From Planctomycetaceae bacterium (lineage in GTDB: Bacteria; Planctomycetota; Planctomycetia; Pirellulales; Pirellulaceae), in assembly GCA_002726515.1 (NCBI GenBank), contig PBTE01000201.1, forward strand, positions 1 to 33,543: 33,543 nt of DNA, written 5' to 3'. Numbering within the stretch: the first letter of the stretch is position 1; each line of letters opens with the position of its first letter. The notes beneath the pieces were generated by a model. The model worked only from the letters and a program-made list of their open reading frames with translations. It did no database searches and had not been told where the DNA came from. This document shows, in pieces, positions 16,468-24,270 of the stretch. A program made the translations under genes and the position numbers.

Positions 16468-17646
16468 CTACTCCGACGAGAGTTCCGCGGGTTCGTCCGG
16501 TCCGACCTCGTAAAGTCCGGCGCCACGGCGACGACCGAAAGGACTGGGACCGGCACCGGGTGAAGGCCGTTCTACGGCCAATTCCGACAACTTCTCGTCA
16601 TCAAACACGATCCCCAGTCCCGGCAAGTCCCCCAGAACCAGCCAGCCGGATTCGATCTTGTTGTCGAACTCGAAGGCTGCCTCGTGGTCCGCCCCTACAT
16701 ACTCCAGCATGAGGTGGTTGGGCAGACAGGCCGCCAGGTGACCCATGAAGTTACCGGGGCAATTCATCATCGCTACGGGAAGTTCAAACGCGTACGCCAA
16801 ATTGGCAACCTGCATGGCCCCGGTGATACCACTGGTACCGCAACCAATTTGCACGATATCGACCGCCTGATTGTCCACCAGCGACATGAAATTTCCAACG
16901 TCGTTCAAGTTTTCTCCTGTGGCAATCGCCGCCCGCACGTTCTGGCCGACCGCGCGTAAACCACGGTAGTCCCAGCGTCGCACCGGCTCCTCGACCCAGG
17001 CCAGGTCAAAATGTTCCTCGAAGTGGCGAATGTGGCGCACCGCCTGCTTGGTGGACCAATATTCATTGGCGTCGATCATCAAGCTCGGCTTTTTGCCGGA
17101 CTTGGCCAGGGCATCGTGCATGATTCCAATACGACGCAGGTCCGAGTCCCGGTCCAAACCGACTTTAAGTTTCCCCGCAGACACACCCTGTTGCGCCATT
17201 CCTTCGTAGAAGGAGCGTAGCTCCGTATCATCTAGTGGCGTTTCGATTCCACTGGCGTAGATGTTGACATGGCGGGTCGATGCCCCCAGCGTCTTCCACA
17301 GCGGCTCATTGTTGCCCTTGGCCTTCAGATCCCAGAGGGCCACATCGAGAACACCGATGGCATCGTTGGCGGCACCTTCGTTTCCCCCCTTGAAGACCTT
17401 GTCCACCATGCGTTTCCAGAGTCCACGCACTCCCCGGGGGTCCTTGCCCAGCAACAATTCGGACAGAGCATGGACATGTGGCCGGGCGCCCGGGGTACCG
17501 ATAGATACCCCGGTCAGTCCCTCGTCGGTGTCGAGCATGATAGCCAGATCACAGGCTTTACGCCGCCCGGTCGGTGAGTTGGCATCGCCCAGCAAACGTG
17601 TAAATTCGTATTCGTACAATTGTGTACGGACTCCGGTAATTTTCAT
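16468..17646 (-). CDS. Enolase-superfamily (mandelate racemase/muconate lactonising) sugar-acid dehydratase-like
   Basis: This 392-residue protein has the N-terminal capping domain and TIM barrel of the mandelate racemase group, which abstracts the proton alpha to a carboxylate, usually dehydrating an aldonic acid to a 2-keto-3-deoxy acid. The KxK base is at 159-161 (GKLKVG). Magnesium ligands are D192 (IDANEYW), E219 (WVEEPV) and E245 (TGENL). The segment where many members have the second-base His reads PVAMMNCPGNF, so that residue may be replaced. The C-terminal 40 residues are a loose, proline/glycine-rich extension. A TTG at 17661 could extend it by five residues. It follows the acetamidase gene by 34 nt. 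Specificity is not readable. Confidence 0.88.
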   Translation of the reverse strand: MKITGVRTQLYEYEFTRLLGDANSPTGRRKACDLAIMLDTDEGLTGVSIGTPGARPHVHALSELLLGKDPRGVRGLWKRMVDKVFKGGNEGAANDAIGVLDVALWDLKAKGNNEPLWKTLGASTRHVNIYASGIETPLDDTELRSFYEGMAQQGVSAGKLKVGLDRDSDLRRIGIMHDALAKSGKKPSLMIDANEYWSTKQAVRHIRHFEEHFDLAWVEEPVRRWDYRGLRAVGQNVRAAIATGENLNDVGNFMSLVDNQAVDIVQIGCGTSGITGAMQVANLAYAFELPVAMMNCPGNFMGHLAACLPNHLMLEYVGADHEAAFEFDNKIESGWLVLGDLPGLGIVFDDEKLSELAVERPSPGAGPSPFGRRRGAGLYEVGPDEPAELSSE

Positions 17647-17680
17647 TTCAAACCCGTTCAATGTTTGCTATTGGTTGACA

Positions 17681-18565
17681 TCAGACATTCAGATACTGCT
17701 TGGCCACCTTCGCCCCGACGGCCCCGCCATCGTAATAGCCGATGGAAATCTGGCCGACATGCGTTAACAAGTCGTAAGCCTTCCAGCGATTCCAGGAGTA
17801 TTGTTCTTCCATCCACAGGATCAGTAACGCGTAGGCCTGCGCGATCGACCGCTCCACCGGGGCTCCGGTGGCAATCGCCATGATCTCCTGGGGTGACTCG
17901 ATGCGCGGTGATGAAATCTGCTGGTTTTTGACCAGGTTCACGGTAATCGTTGAAATCGCAGGCATCTCGAGTCCACTGGCAGTTAACTCTCCGTGTCCCA
18001 TCGCAGCGTGTACATCGCCCAGGTAGAGATAGGCACCTTCGACAAACACCGGAAGGTAAACAATGTTTCCCGGACAGGTTTCAATGATGTCCATGTTCCC
18101 CCCGTGAGGACCTGCCGGCCCCGTTGTCGGCACTCCAGTATCAGGAGCGGTACCGATGCAACCGAACATCGGAGTGTAGGGAATGCTAATCTCGTCCGAC
18201 CAGTGGATCTGGCCGTCGCGAATCGGACAAACGTGTGTACCATGGGGGCAATCATCTCCCAGCCATTCGAGAAGCCTTTTAGGATCACTGGTGCGTGTGG
18301 CACATTGTCCGGACCTCGGCTCGATGGTGTCGATCGTCACGGCCAACGTATCCCCCGGTTGGGCACCCTCGACCCAAATTGGACCGGTCTGGGGATTTCC
18401 GTAGGGTTTGGCGGTTTTGTCCCGGCGGTCCTCGTCGGTTCGAATCTGGCCTGAAAATGCGTCCTCCGTCTCGATTTGAACCGAGTCACCCGGTGCGATG
18501 CGCAAACGAAGTTCATTGTGTCGGCTGAATTCGTAATACAGGGGACCCAGTGGTAACTTGTGCAT
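17681..18565 (-). CDS. Acetamidase/formamidase family protein
   Basis: This 294-residue protein belongs to the FmdA/AmdA family, whose members hydrolyse formamide, acetamide and other short amides to ammonia and the acid. The family markers GCIGTAP (about 135-141), GPHGGNMD (152-159) and GDVHAAMGHGE (183-193) are intact, and the length is close to the shorter family members. AGAGGT lies 5-6 nt before the ATG and supports this start. It sits in the carbohydrate cluster between GH51 and the enolase-superfamily gene. A nitrogen-containing sugar or its acyl/formyl amide might be the real substrate; that is inference. A 9-bp hairpin precedes it. Confidence 0.9.
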   Translation of the reverse strand: MHKLPLGPLYYEFSRHNELRLRIAPGDSVQIETEDAFSGQIRTDEDRRDKTAKPYGNPQTGPIWVEGAQPGDTLAVTIDTIEPRSGQCATRTSDPKRLLEWLGDDCPHGTHVCPIRDGQIHWSDEISIPYTPMFGCIGTAPDTGVPTTGPAGPHGGNMDIIETCPGNIVYLPVFVEGAYLYLGDVHAAMGHGELTASGLEMPAISTITVNLVKNQQISSPRIESPQEIMAIATGAPVERSIAQAYALLILWMEEQYSWNRWKAYDLLTHVGQISIGYYDGGAVGAKVAKQYLNV

Positions 18566-18587
18566 CGTTTACCTCTTTACGTTAATA

Positions 18588-18614
18588 AGAAACCGCGTAG
18601 TTTAAGCGGTTTCT
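18588..18614 (-). terminator. Perfect 9-bp hairpin between GH51 and acetamidase genes
   Basis: AGAAACCGC (18588-18596) pairs fully with GCGGTTTCT (18606-18614) around a 9-nt loop. On the minus strand it lies after the GH51 stop and 22 nt before the acetamidase start, followed by a weak TTATTAA run. It could terminate the GH51 transcript, protect an mRNA end, or act as a 5' control element. Confidence 0.45.
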
Positions 18615-18726
18615 GGCTTTTATCAAGCACGGCGACCACAGACACGGGTCGTGGGACAGATGCTGCGCCGTCGGCCGCAGAAAAAGAAGGTATGAGGACA
18701 AGCCGTGACGCCTGACGGTTTGCGAT

Positions 18727-20640
18727 CTAGAAGTCCGACGAGCTTGCTGTAATCCGGGCAATGCTGTGCGGCGGGAGCTCGAGTTCTAATCCCTCCTCGC
18801 AGGCCTCAAAAACAACACCACTTTCCTTGAAGTCAGAAGCAGGGAGAAAATTCTCTGACGAAAAGAGGGTTCCCCCGGCTTCCCATCGGTTGTCCGGAAG
18901 AATCAAGCGTATTCGCCGCCGCTCCTGAGGATCGCGATTGACAGCAGTCAGGACGACCTGCCCTGTCTGCTCGTCCAGCGAGGCAGTCGCATCGACGTCG
19001 GCCTGGGGTTGCTGCGGACCCAATTCCAGTCGCGTGTTGCCCTGATGGGCCTTGAACAGGGAAAATACTTTTCCAGCAGCTGGCAGGTAGGCCCTGTCGG
19101 GCTCCACCAGAATGGCCCCTTCATTGACCGGTTCGAAGAAACATCCGATCGACAAGCCCAGCTGATCGGCCTCGCGACACAGCATGTTTAACATCGACGC
19201 ATGATGAATTCCCTCAACCACGCCCGGGACCCGATACCAGGCATGCCAGACATTCCACTCATCAAACGTGATGCCAATCCTGCGTCCCGCCGGTTCGTGG
19301 ACTCGAAGCTTGTCATGGACGCGCATTAACTCCGGCAAGATGACACAGGTCGCAGTGGTGGCGACGGCCCGGAAGTCTTCCAGGGCACCTGCACCCACGT
19401 AGTCTTCCATGTGAGCCGGACTTTCCCCCCCCGTATAGTGATGGTGTGAAACGTGGTCCATAACGTCACCCAGATCCGTCAGACAATCCGTGTACCATTC
19501 GTCACCTCGCCAGTCACCCGAAGCAACCAGTTCAATCGAAGCATCCACGGCCTTCATGGCTTCCGCGTGAGGCCGAAGATGCCGGGCATAATCCGACGGC
19601 GCGCTGGGACCCTCCATGTGACTCTGTCCGAATTCGTTACCCAGCGACCAGTACTTCACGCCGTAGGGTTCTGCGTGGCCCCGACCCGCTCGCAGGCTAC
19701 CCCACTTTGTGTCGGCAGAACCGTTGCAGTATTCAACCCACGCCGCCGCCAACTCCGGCCCCTCCCAGGTGGGATTGATCGTCAAGTACGGCTCGGCGTC
19801 AATCGTGCGGCACAAAGCGATGAACTCGTCAGTACCAATTTCGTGACAGTCGTACCCGCCCGTGTGGCCCAACGTCTCAATTTGCATGTGGGCCGCCAGG
19901 GGCGATCGTCGATCGACCGGCAAAAGGCCGTCCTGCCAGCGATAGTCGCCAGCAAAATTCCCTCCTGGCCAACGAAGAACCGGGCAGCCAATTTCCCTCA
20001 ACAGGTCCACAACGTCGGACCGCAACCCGTGAAAATTGTCAGCAGGTAAAAGCGACACGGAGCCTACATAGAATTTTGCAGCCCGATCGAATTGAACTTC
20101 CAACTCGACTTCCGAATGATGCTGCGGCACTTCCCAGGAGAATGTGAACTCACGCCAGTCACTTGCACCAACGTCGACTGATTCTTTGCAACCAACAAGT
20201 GACTTCCCTCCAGCCGCCAGCTGGATCGTGGCGGCCACGTTACGATCCGATCGCAGTGCCACGCGAACTTCATAACCTCTACCGCCCACCACCGGCAATC
20301 CGGATTGACCGATTCCACAGGGCATGCCGTCGCTGACACTGCAGATCCGCTGACACAAAGTTTCCTTTCGCCGCCGCCAGCTCTGGGGATCGAAACGCCT
20401 GGTATAGGCGTTCCGCTCTTCCAGGGCAAAATGTGTTTGCTCGGGGCCGATAGGATACCATCCCGATGCGACGCCATTGCGTTGAGGAATCCCGTGAAAC
20501 TTCCGATTCCGTAGCAGTTGGGCGCTGATACCCTGCCAGACACAACTGCGAGTATGTTCCAGATTGTGTCCAAACCAGAGTGGTGAAATACGGGCAGATC
20601 GATTCTCTAAGTTCAGGTGATAAACAGTGGTGTCTGGCAT
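18727..20640 (-). CDS. Alpha-L-arabinofuranosidase, GH51
   Basis: This 637-residue enzyme removes terminal alpha-L-arabinofuranosyl units from arabinans, arabinoxylan or arabinogalactan. The (beta/alpha)8 barrel shows VLRWPGGNFAGDYRW (222-235), acid/base E336 in SLGNEFG and nucleophile E461 in TFDEWNVW. Residues 90-200 form an extra carbohydrate-binding-like beta-sandwich, and a C-terminal beta domain ends near PPHSIARI. The length is above the usual 500 because of the inserted module. No signal peptide is seen, so it probably acts in the cytoplasm, or lacks a recognisable exporter signal. ATG 20640 is preferred over TTG 20664. It follows the Asp-box gene by 128 nt. Confidence 0.9.
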   Translation of the reverse strand: MPDTTVYHLNLENRSARISPLWFGHNLEHTRSCVWQGISAQLLRNRKFHGIPQRNGVASGWYPIGPEQTHFALEERNAYTRRFDPQSWRRRKETLCQRICSVSDGMPCGIGQSGLPVVGGRGYEVRVALRSDRNVAATIQLAAGGKSLVGCKESVDVGASDWREFTFSWEVPQHHSEVELEVQFDRAAKFYVGSVSLLPADNFHGLRSDVVDLLREIGCPVLRWPGGNFAGDYRWQDGLLPVDRRSPLAAHMQIETLGHTGGYDCHEIGTDEFIALCRTIDAEPYLTINPTWEGPELAAAWVEYCNGSADTKWGSLRAGRGHAEPYGVKYWSLGNEFGQSHMEGPSAPSDYARHLRPHAEAMKAVDASIELVASGDWRGDEWYTDCLTDLGDVMDHVSHHHYTGGESPAHMEDYVGAGALEDFRAVATTATCVILPELMRVHDKLRVHEPAGRRIGITFDEWNVWHAWYRVPGVVEGIHHASMLNMLCREADQLGLSIGCFFEPVNEGAILVEPDRAYLPAAGKVFSLFKAHQGNTRLELGPQQPQADVDATASLDEQTGQVVLTAVNRDPQERRRIRLILPDNRWEAGGTLFSSENFLPASDFKESGVVFEACEEGLELELPPHSIARITASSSDF

Positions 20641-20768
20641 CGAAATAATTTTCTCGTAATTCAAATTTCACAGGGCAAGATTGCAAAAGGAGGCAAGCTT
20701 CAACCGGCGGTCAGGCTGACATGGTTGCCTCGTTTTCCTCCCGGGCTATCACCGCCGTTCCGCGTGGA

Positions 20769-22079
20769 TCATTCAATGACAACCCGCGCCAGGTAAATTG
20801 AAGTCGGGCTAACCTTGCCGGGATGCGGACCTCCGCCCACCACAAGATTGCGATCGATGGTCTGGGAACAAGAGTAGTAGGCCACCAACAAGTCTCCTTC
20901 AGGGGTCGGCAGAAAAGCCGGCTGGCCGCAATCACCCCAACTGGGCAATGTCGTGGCCACTGTCAATTCGCCCGTTTGGTCGTCGAGAAACCACAAGCGA
21001 GTTCCAGTACGACTCTGGAGTGCATTGACCGGGTCGAAGCGATTCGGCTCAAACGTCGGCTCGTCCAGGTAACGGCCACCTACAATCCAACGGTTCTTGT
21101 GGTAGATGACAGCTGCCTGATGAATGGTTTGATCAAGTTGAATGGATCTCCAGTTTTGATAAGGGGGATGTCCGACGTAGGCAATCGCGTGTTTGAATCC
21201 CGAACCGTTCCGGCTCACGACGAGGGCTCGACCATCGGGAGCAAAATGAAGCCCGGGTTCGCCGTCATCACGGTTCGCAATGTTGCTGATTTTGCTCCAA
21301 GCCAACCCGTCATCCGAAACAAACAATGACGCCGCGCGGAACAGTTCGATCCCCCAGCCACGCTTGACACCCAGCGGTGTCGTATCGGCCATGGGAATCA
21401 TTTCTTTCAGTTCAGGAGTGATTTTCCATTGCTGTGCCTGGCCACTGAAACCGACCATGTAATGTTTTCCGCCAAACGTCTGAGGTCTCCACAGCCACCA
21501 GCCGGGATCCAACAACTGCTGCGGCTGACTCCAAGTCCGGCCGTCTTCGGTGTACCTTAGCCGGGTTCGATAAGACTGTTCGTGGCAAGTCAGCCAGCGC
21601 TGCCAACTGTTCTCGTTTCCGCCTAATTCCATCCATTGCTTTTTCAACTGGCTCCTGCGTTCCTCAGATACATCCGTGTTACCCCTGGCAGATGCCCAGT
21701 AGAGAAGATACAAGCGTTGCTCGGTCGGTAAAAAAAACAGCGTCTCCGCGGGCCACGTCTCGTCGTCCTCCAGTTGCCAATCGTCCGGGGGGGTGTCCAG
21801 CACACTCTCCCAGTGCTCGGCGTCGTCCGACGCAAGAACGACCACATCGTGCGGAGCCTGGTGCCCCGCCCCGTGTCCAGGGAATACCACGTAGTACTTA
21901 TCCCGCCAGCGGCACAAATCGGGCCAGCCGTTGTGCTTGCCCTGGGAGTAAATTTCTTTCACGCTCACCCAGCGCGTTCGTTCACCACATACTCCAAGGG
22001 GCAGAAAGGCCAGCAGCAAGACCGCAACCAATACCCACTTTGTGACCAAGCTTCGAGACACAGTTTGTCGAATCGACAT
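20769..22079 (-). CDS. Exported Asp-box (sialidase-like) propeller protein
   Basis: This 436-residue protein begins with a strong hydrophobic signal (residues 10-32) ending in LGVCGE, which might be a lipoprotein site, although Val before Cys is unusual. The mature part reads as a beta-propeller with Asp-box-like turns (ASDDAEHW, TEDGRTW, SDDGLAWSK). Propellers of this type occur in sialidases and in sugar-binding or sulphated-glycan enzymes. I do not see the arginine triad of true sialidases clearly, so a catalytic role is uncertain. An ATG at 22157 lies in the same frame, but 22079 places the signal at the N-terminus. It is the first gene of the minus-strand cluster. Confidence 0.78.
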   Translation of the reverse strand: MSIRQTVSRSLVTKWVLVAVLLLAFLPLGVCGERTRWVSVKEIYSQGKHNGWPDLCRWRDKYYVVFPGHGAGHQAPHDVVVLASDDAEHWESVLDTPPDDWQLEDDETWPAETLFFLPTEQRLYLLYWASARGNTDVSEERRSQLKKQWMELGGNENSWQRWLTCHEQSYRTRLRYTEDGRTWSQPQQLLDPGWWLWRPQTFGGKHYMVGFSGQAQQWKITPELKEMIPMADTTPLGVKRGWGIELFRAASLFVSDDGLAWSKISNIANRDDGEPGLHFAPDGRALVVSRNGSGFKHAIAYVGHPPYQNWRSIQLDQTIHQAAVIYHKNRWIVGGRYLDEPTFEPNRFDPVNALQSRTGTRLWFLDDQTGELTVATTLPSWGDCGQPAFLPTPEGDLLVAYYSCSQTIDRNLVVGGGPHPGKVSPTSIYLARVVIE

Positions 22080-22477
22080 GGCAGCCTGAGGCCTTTCGAG
22101 TGAAAGTCTCCATTTTATGCGAACGGCCCCGAGTTTACCCAATCGGGGCCTCGACAAGCAACCATCTCGAACATTTTTCTGTTCCGTGAAATGCTGCCGG
22201 TCACAGCTACGTTACCATCATGCACTTCCCATGGCAGCCGTCCCTTTTTCCGCCCCGCCACAGCAGGTCGTCAGACTGTGTAAACGTGCGACGAAACTGG
22301 TTCACAGGTTTGCTTCCACGCAAGCGGAATCCGGCGCACGCCTTGCAGGCACCGCAGGCCACGTCTAGAATTTCCCCTCGCATGTCGTTGATCGTCGGCA
22401 ACTGCCTGAGAGCGGAGATCGCCGGCGCTGACAACAAGTCATCCGCACCATCGACCAATCACCGGTACTAGACCATC
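22080..22477. other. Divergent control region between the two carbohydrate clusters
   Basis: This 398-nt gap separates the minus-strand cluster from the divergent plus-strand cluster, so it should hold promoters for both. The strongest structure is the inverted repeat at 22125-22150. Short open frames on both strands (for example 22207-22458, minus, with a CGACKAC stretch) have no recognisable product and no clear start signal. No sigma-70-like promoter stands out. Confidence 0.5.
22125..22150. promoter_or_regulatory. Perfect 8-bp inverted repeat upstream of both clusters
   Basis: GGCCCCGA (22125-22132) pairs fully with TCGGGGCC (22143-22150) around a 10-nt spacer. It lies 46 nt before the Asp-box gene start and about 330 nt before the DapA-family gene. 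It may be a dimeric regulator site or a 5'-leader hairpin. Confidence 0.45.
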
Positions 22478-23407
22478 ATGCTCGATCGAGAAAATTTTGT
22501 CGGACCATGGGCCGGAGTTCCAACAGCCTGGAACGAAGACGGAAACTTTGATGAATCAACCTACCGACGGGACGTACGGGCCTGCTGCCAGGCGGGAGCC
22601 CCGGGGGTCTACACGCACGGCACGACGGGCGAGTTCTACGCTATGGAACTGGACGAATGGCAAGCCGTTTGCAGGGCAGCCGTCGACGAGTGCCGGCAAG
22701 CAGGCACGCCGGTCGCGCTGGGTGTCACCTCGACCTATACGCTGGGAGCAGTGCGGCGTGCCCGGATTGCTGCAGAACTCGGTGCCGATGCGGTGCAAGT
22801 AGCGTTACCCTTTTGGATGCCGGTTGCTGACGAGCACGTGGTACCATTTTTCCAACAAGTGGCCGACGCCGCCCCTGGCCTGGCCGTTTCTATTTACGAC
22901 ACCATGCGCAGTAAGAAAGCGGTGACCATTGAACAACATCGTGAGATCCATGAGCGAGTACCTCAATACATCATGGTCAAGTCGATGCCCGGCACTCCCG
23001 GATTCACCCCGGAAGGCTGCGCAGCCCTCAGCGAATTCGCCAATGTGTTCGTCGACGAGAGCGCGTGGTCGGAGTTGGGACCTCATGGTGCGATTGGTTG
23101 CGCTTCGGCAAATTTCTACATCAATCCGAAGTTTTTCCTCACCATGTTCGAAACGCTCCGCTCGCAAGACTGGCAACGCCTGGATTCCATGTGTTCCAAA
23201 ATTAAAAAAATGGGACGCGAGGGGGTCCATGGCCTCCTTCCTGACACCTATCACGATACCGCCTACGACCGCCTGAAAGGAAATCTGGCAGGTTTTCTAC
23301 AAACGAGCCTTTCCAACCGAGGACCCTATCCGTCCACGACAGAGCAGGACGTGGAAAAAGTTCGCGACTGGTGTCGTCGTGAGTTTCCTGAAATCCTCGA
23401 ACTTTAA
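22478..23407 (+). CDS. Dihydrodipicolinate synthase/KDG-aldolase family lyase
   Basis: This 309-residue TIM-barrel class I lyase shows the DapA/NanA family pattern: the pyruvate-binding THGTTGEFY (47-54), the proton-relay Tyr Y140 (SIYDTM) and the Schiff-base lysine K168 (MVKSM). The motif residues around Y140 differ from real DapA (YNVP), so lysine biosynthesis is unlikely. In this neighbourhood, a 2-keto-3-deoxy sugar-acid aldolase or dehydratase acting after the enolase-superfamily enzyme at 16468-17646 is the best inference. N-acetylneuraminate lyase is an alternative given the sialidase-like gene. It is the first gene of the plus-strand cluster; no clear Shine-Dalgarno site precedes the ATG. 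Confidence 0.87.
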   Translation: MLDRENFVGPWAGVPTAWNEDGNFDESTYRRDVRACCQAGAPGVYTHGTTGEFYAMELDEWQAVCRAAVDECRQAGTPVALGVTSTYTLGAVRRARIAAELGADAVQVALPFWMPVADEHVVPFFQQVADAAPGLAVSIYDTMRSKKAVTIEQHREIHERVPQYIMVKSMPGTPGFTPEGCAALSEFANVFVDESAWSELGPHGAIGCASANFYINPKFFLTMFETLRSQDWQRLDSMCSKIKKMGREGVHGLLPDTYHDTAYDRLKGNLAGFLQTSLSNRGPYPSTTEQDVEKVRDWCRREFPEILEL

Positions 23408-23620
23408 CCCTGGTGGAAGTCTTTGTTGAAAGACCGAAGACCAAGAGCATTCCATCACATTGGCCGCTAAGCACCGACTGCTCCGCGCAGAGGCCTGCGT
23501 GCGTCGGTCTTCAGGCTGGAGTTTGACGCGGATTTTCAAGACTAAACCCGACCCGGTTTGCCACGTCATCACCCGGTGTGAAGATCATCGAATCCTTTCC
23601 CGATTTCCTCAAGGCAACAT

Positions 23621-23625
23621 AGGAG
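23621..23625 (+). promoter_or_regulatory. Ribosome binding site for the GTG-start cupin
   Basis: AGGAG lies 9 nt before the GTG at 23635 and supports this non-ATG start. Confidence 0.55.
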
Positions 23626-23634
23626 CCAACCAAA

Positions 23635-24060
23635 GTGGCCAAGTATCAACGTTATGCGGGATACCAGCACGAAGCACCGGAACCCCAAATCCCCAAGCCG
23701 GAAGTCCCCCCCGAGCCGAAGGTTGTCACCGTCCGGGATGGTCTACCGATCCTGTTTGAACCTTGCGAATCTCCAGCCGTGCGCGTGGTGCATCCGACAA
23801 ATCCACGGGCACCCTCCCGCAATTTGGGTGTCACGATGCTGTACGTGCCCCCCCACGGCACGGTGTCTTTTGGTTCACACGAACCAGAAGAGGTCTACGC
23901 GGTTCTCGAGGGCAACGGCACCATTCACTTCACTCAAGGGCCGCAACTTGTCTCTTCGGGTGATTTCATCTACTTGCCACCCTGGTGTGAACATGGCATC
24001 GAAAACACAGGCAGTCAGCAGATGGTGGTGATGGTCATCACCTCTCCCGCCAACCCCTGA
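23635..24060 (+). CDS. Small cupin-domain protein
   Basis: This 141-residue single-domain cupin starts at a GTG, backed by an AGGAG 9 nt upstream. Its first 45 residues are proline-rich and extended. The barrel follows with motif 1 (GSHEPEEVYAVLEG, with one His and two Glu as possible metal ligands) and motif 2 (GDFIYLPPWCEHGIEN, with a metal-binding His). Small cupins of this kind act as sugar isomerases, dioxygenases or ligand-binding proteins. It sits between the aldolase-family gene and the Tat-exported proteins, so sugar or sugar-acid binding is plausible. A short palindrome cluster follows its stop. Confidence 0.85.
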   Translation: MAKYQRYAGYQHEAPEPQIPKPEVPPEPKVVTVRDGLPILFEPCESPAVRVVHPTNPRAPSRNLGVTMLYVPPHGTVSFGSHEPEEVYAVLEGNGTIHFTQGPQLVSSGDFIYLPPWCEHGIENTGSQQMVVMVITSPANP

Positions 24061-24081
24061 CAAGCCTCTCCCGGTCCGAAC

Positions 24082-24111
24082 CTGACGTCAGTTTTCCGGA
24101 CAACGTTGTCC
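24082..24111. promoter_or_regulatory. Tandem palindromes, candidate LacI-type operator
   Basis: Two perfect palindromes lie 6 nt apart: CTGACGTCAG (24082-24091) and GGACAACGTTGTCC (24098-24111). The second has the AACGTT centre typical of LacI/PurR-family operators. They lie just after the cupin stop and about 160 nt upstream of the first TIM-barrel gene. The regulator gene is not in the window. Confidence 0.45.
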
Positions 24112-24260
24112 CTTCTAGGCTTGAAGTTACCGCCCGGGGCAGAGATACTCGGCTGAGTTCGGCGGTCCTGCAGACGACATGAAATATATTCACTTTCGTT
24201 TCCAGTTCCCAGCTACTAATCAGCTGTCATCACGCAGCATCCGCCCTGCTGCATGAAAAC

Positions 24261-24264
24261 GGAG
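24261..24264 (+). promoter_or_regulatory. Ribosome binding site fixing the 24271 start
   Basis: GGAG lies 6 nt before the ATG at 24271 and supports that start, which puts the twin-arginine motif at residues 3-4, over the ATG at 24253. Confidence 0.55.
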
Positions 24265-24270
24265 AAAAAA

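Noticed and set aside
22207-22458. Minus-strand frame with clustered Cys (CGACKAC) in the divergent gap
   Set aside because: No start signal or recognisable family; no evidence it is translated.
23430-23511. 8-bp inverted repeat spaced about 66 nt in the gap before the cupin gene
   Set aside because: The arms are far apart with no supporting inner structure; a tRNA or other RNA fold could not be drawn.
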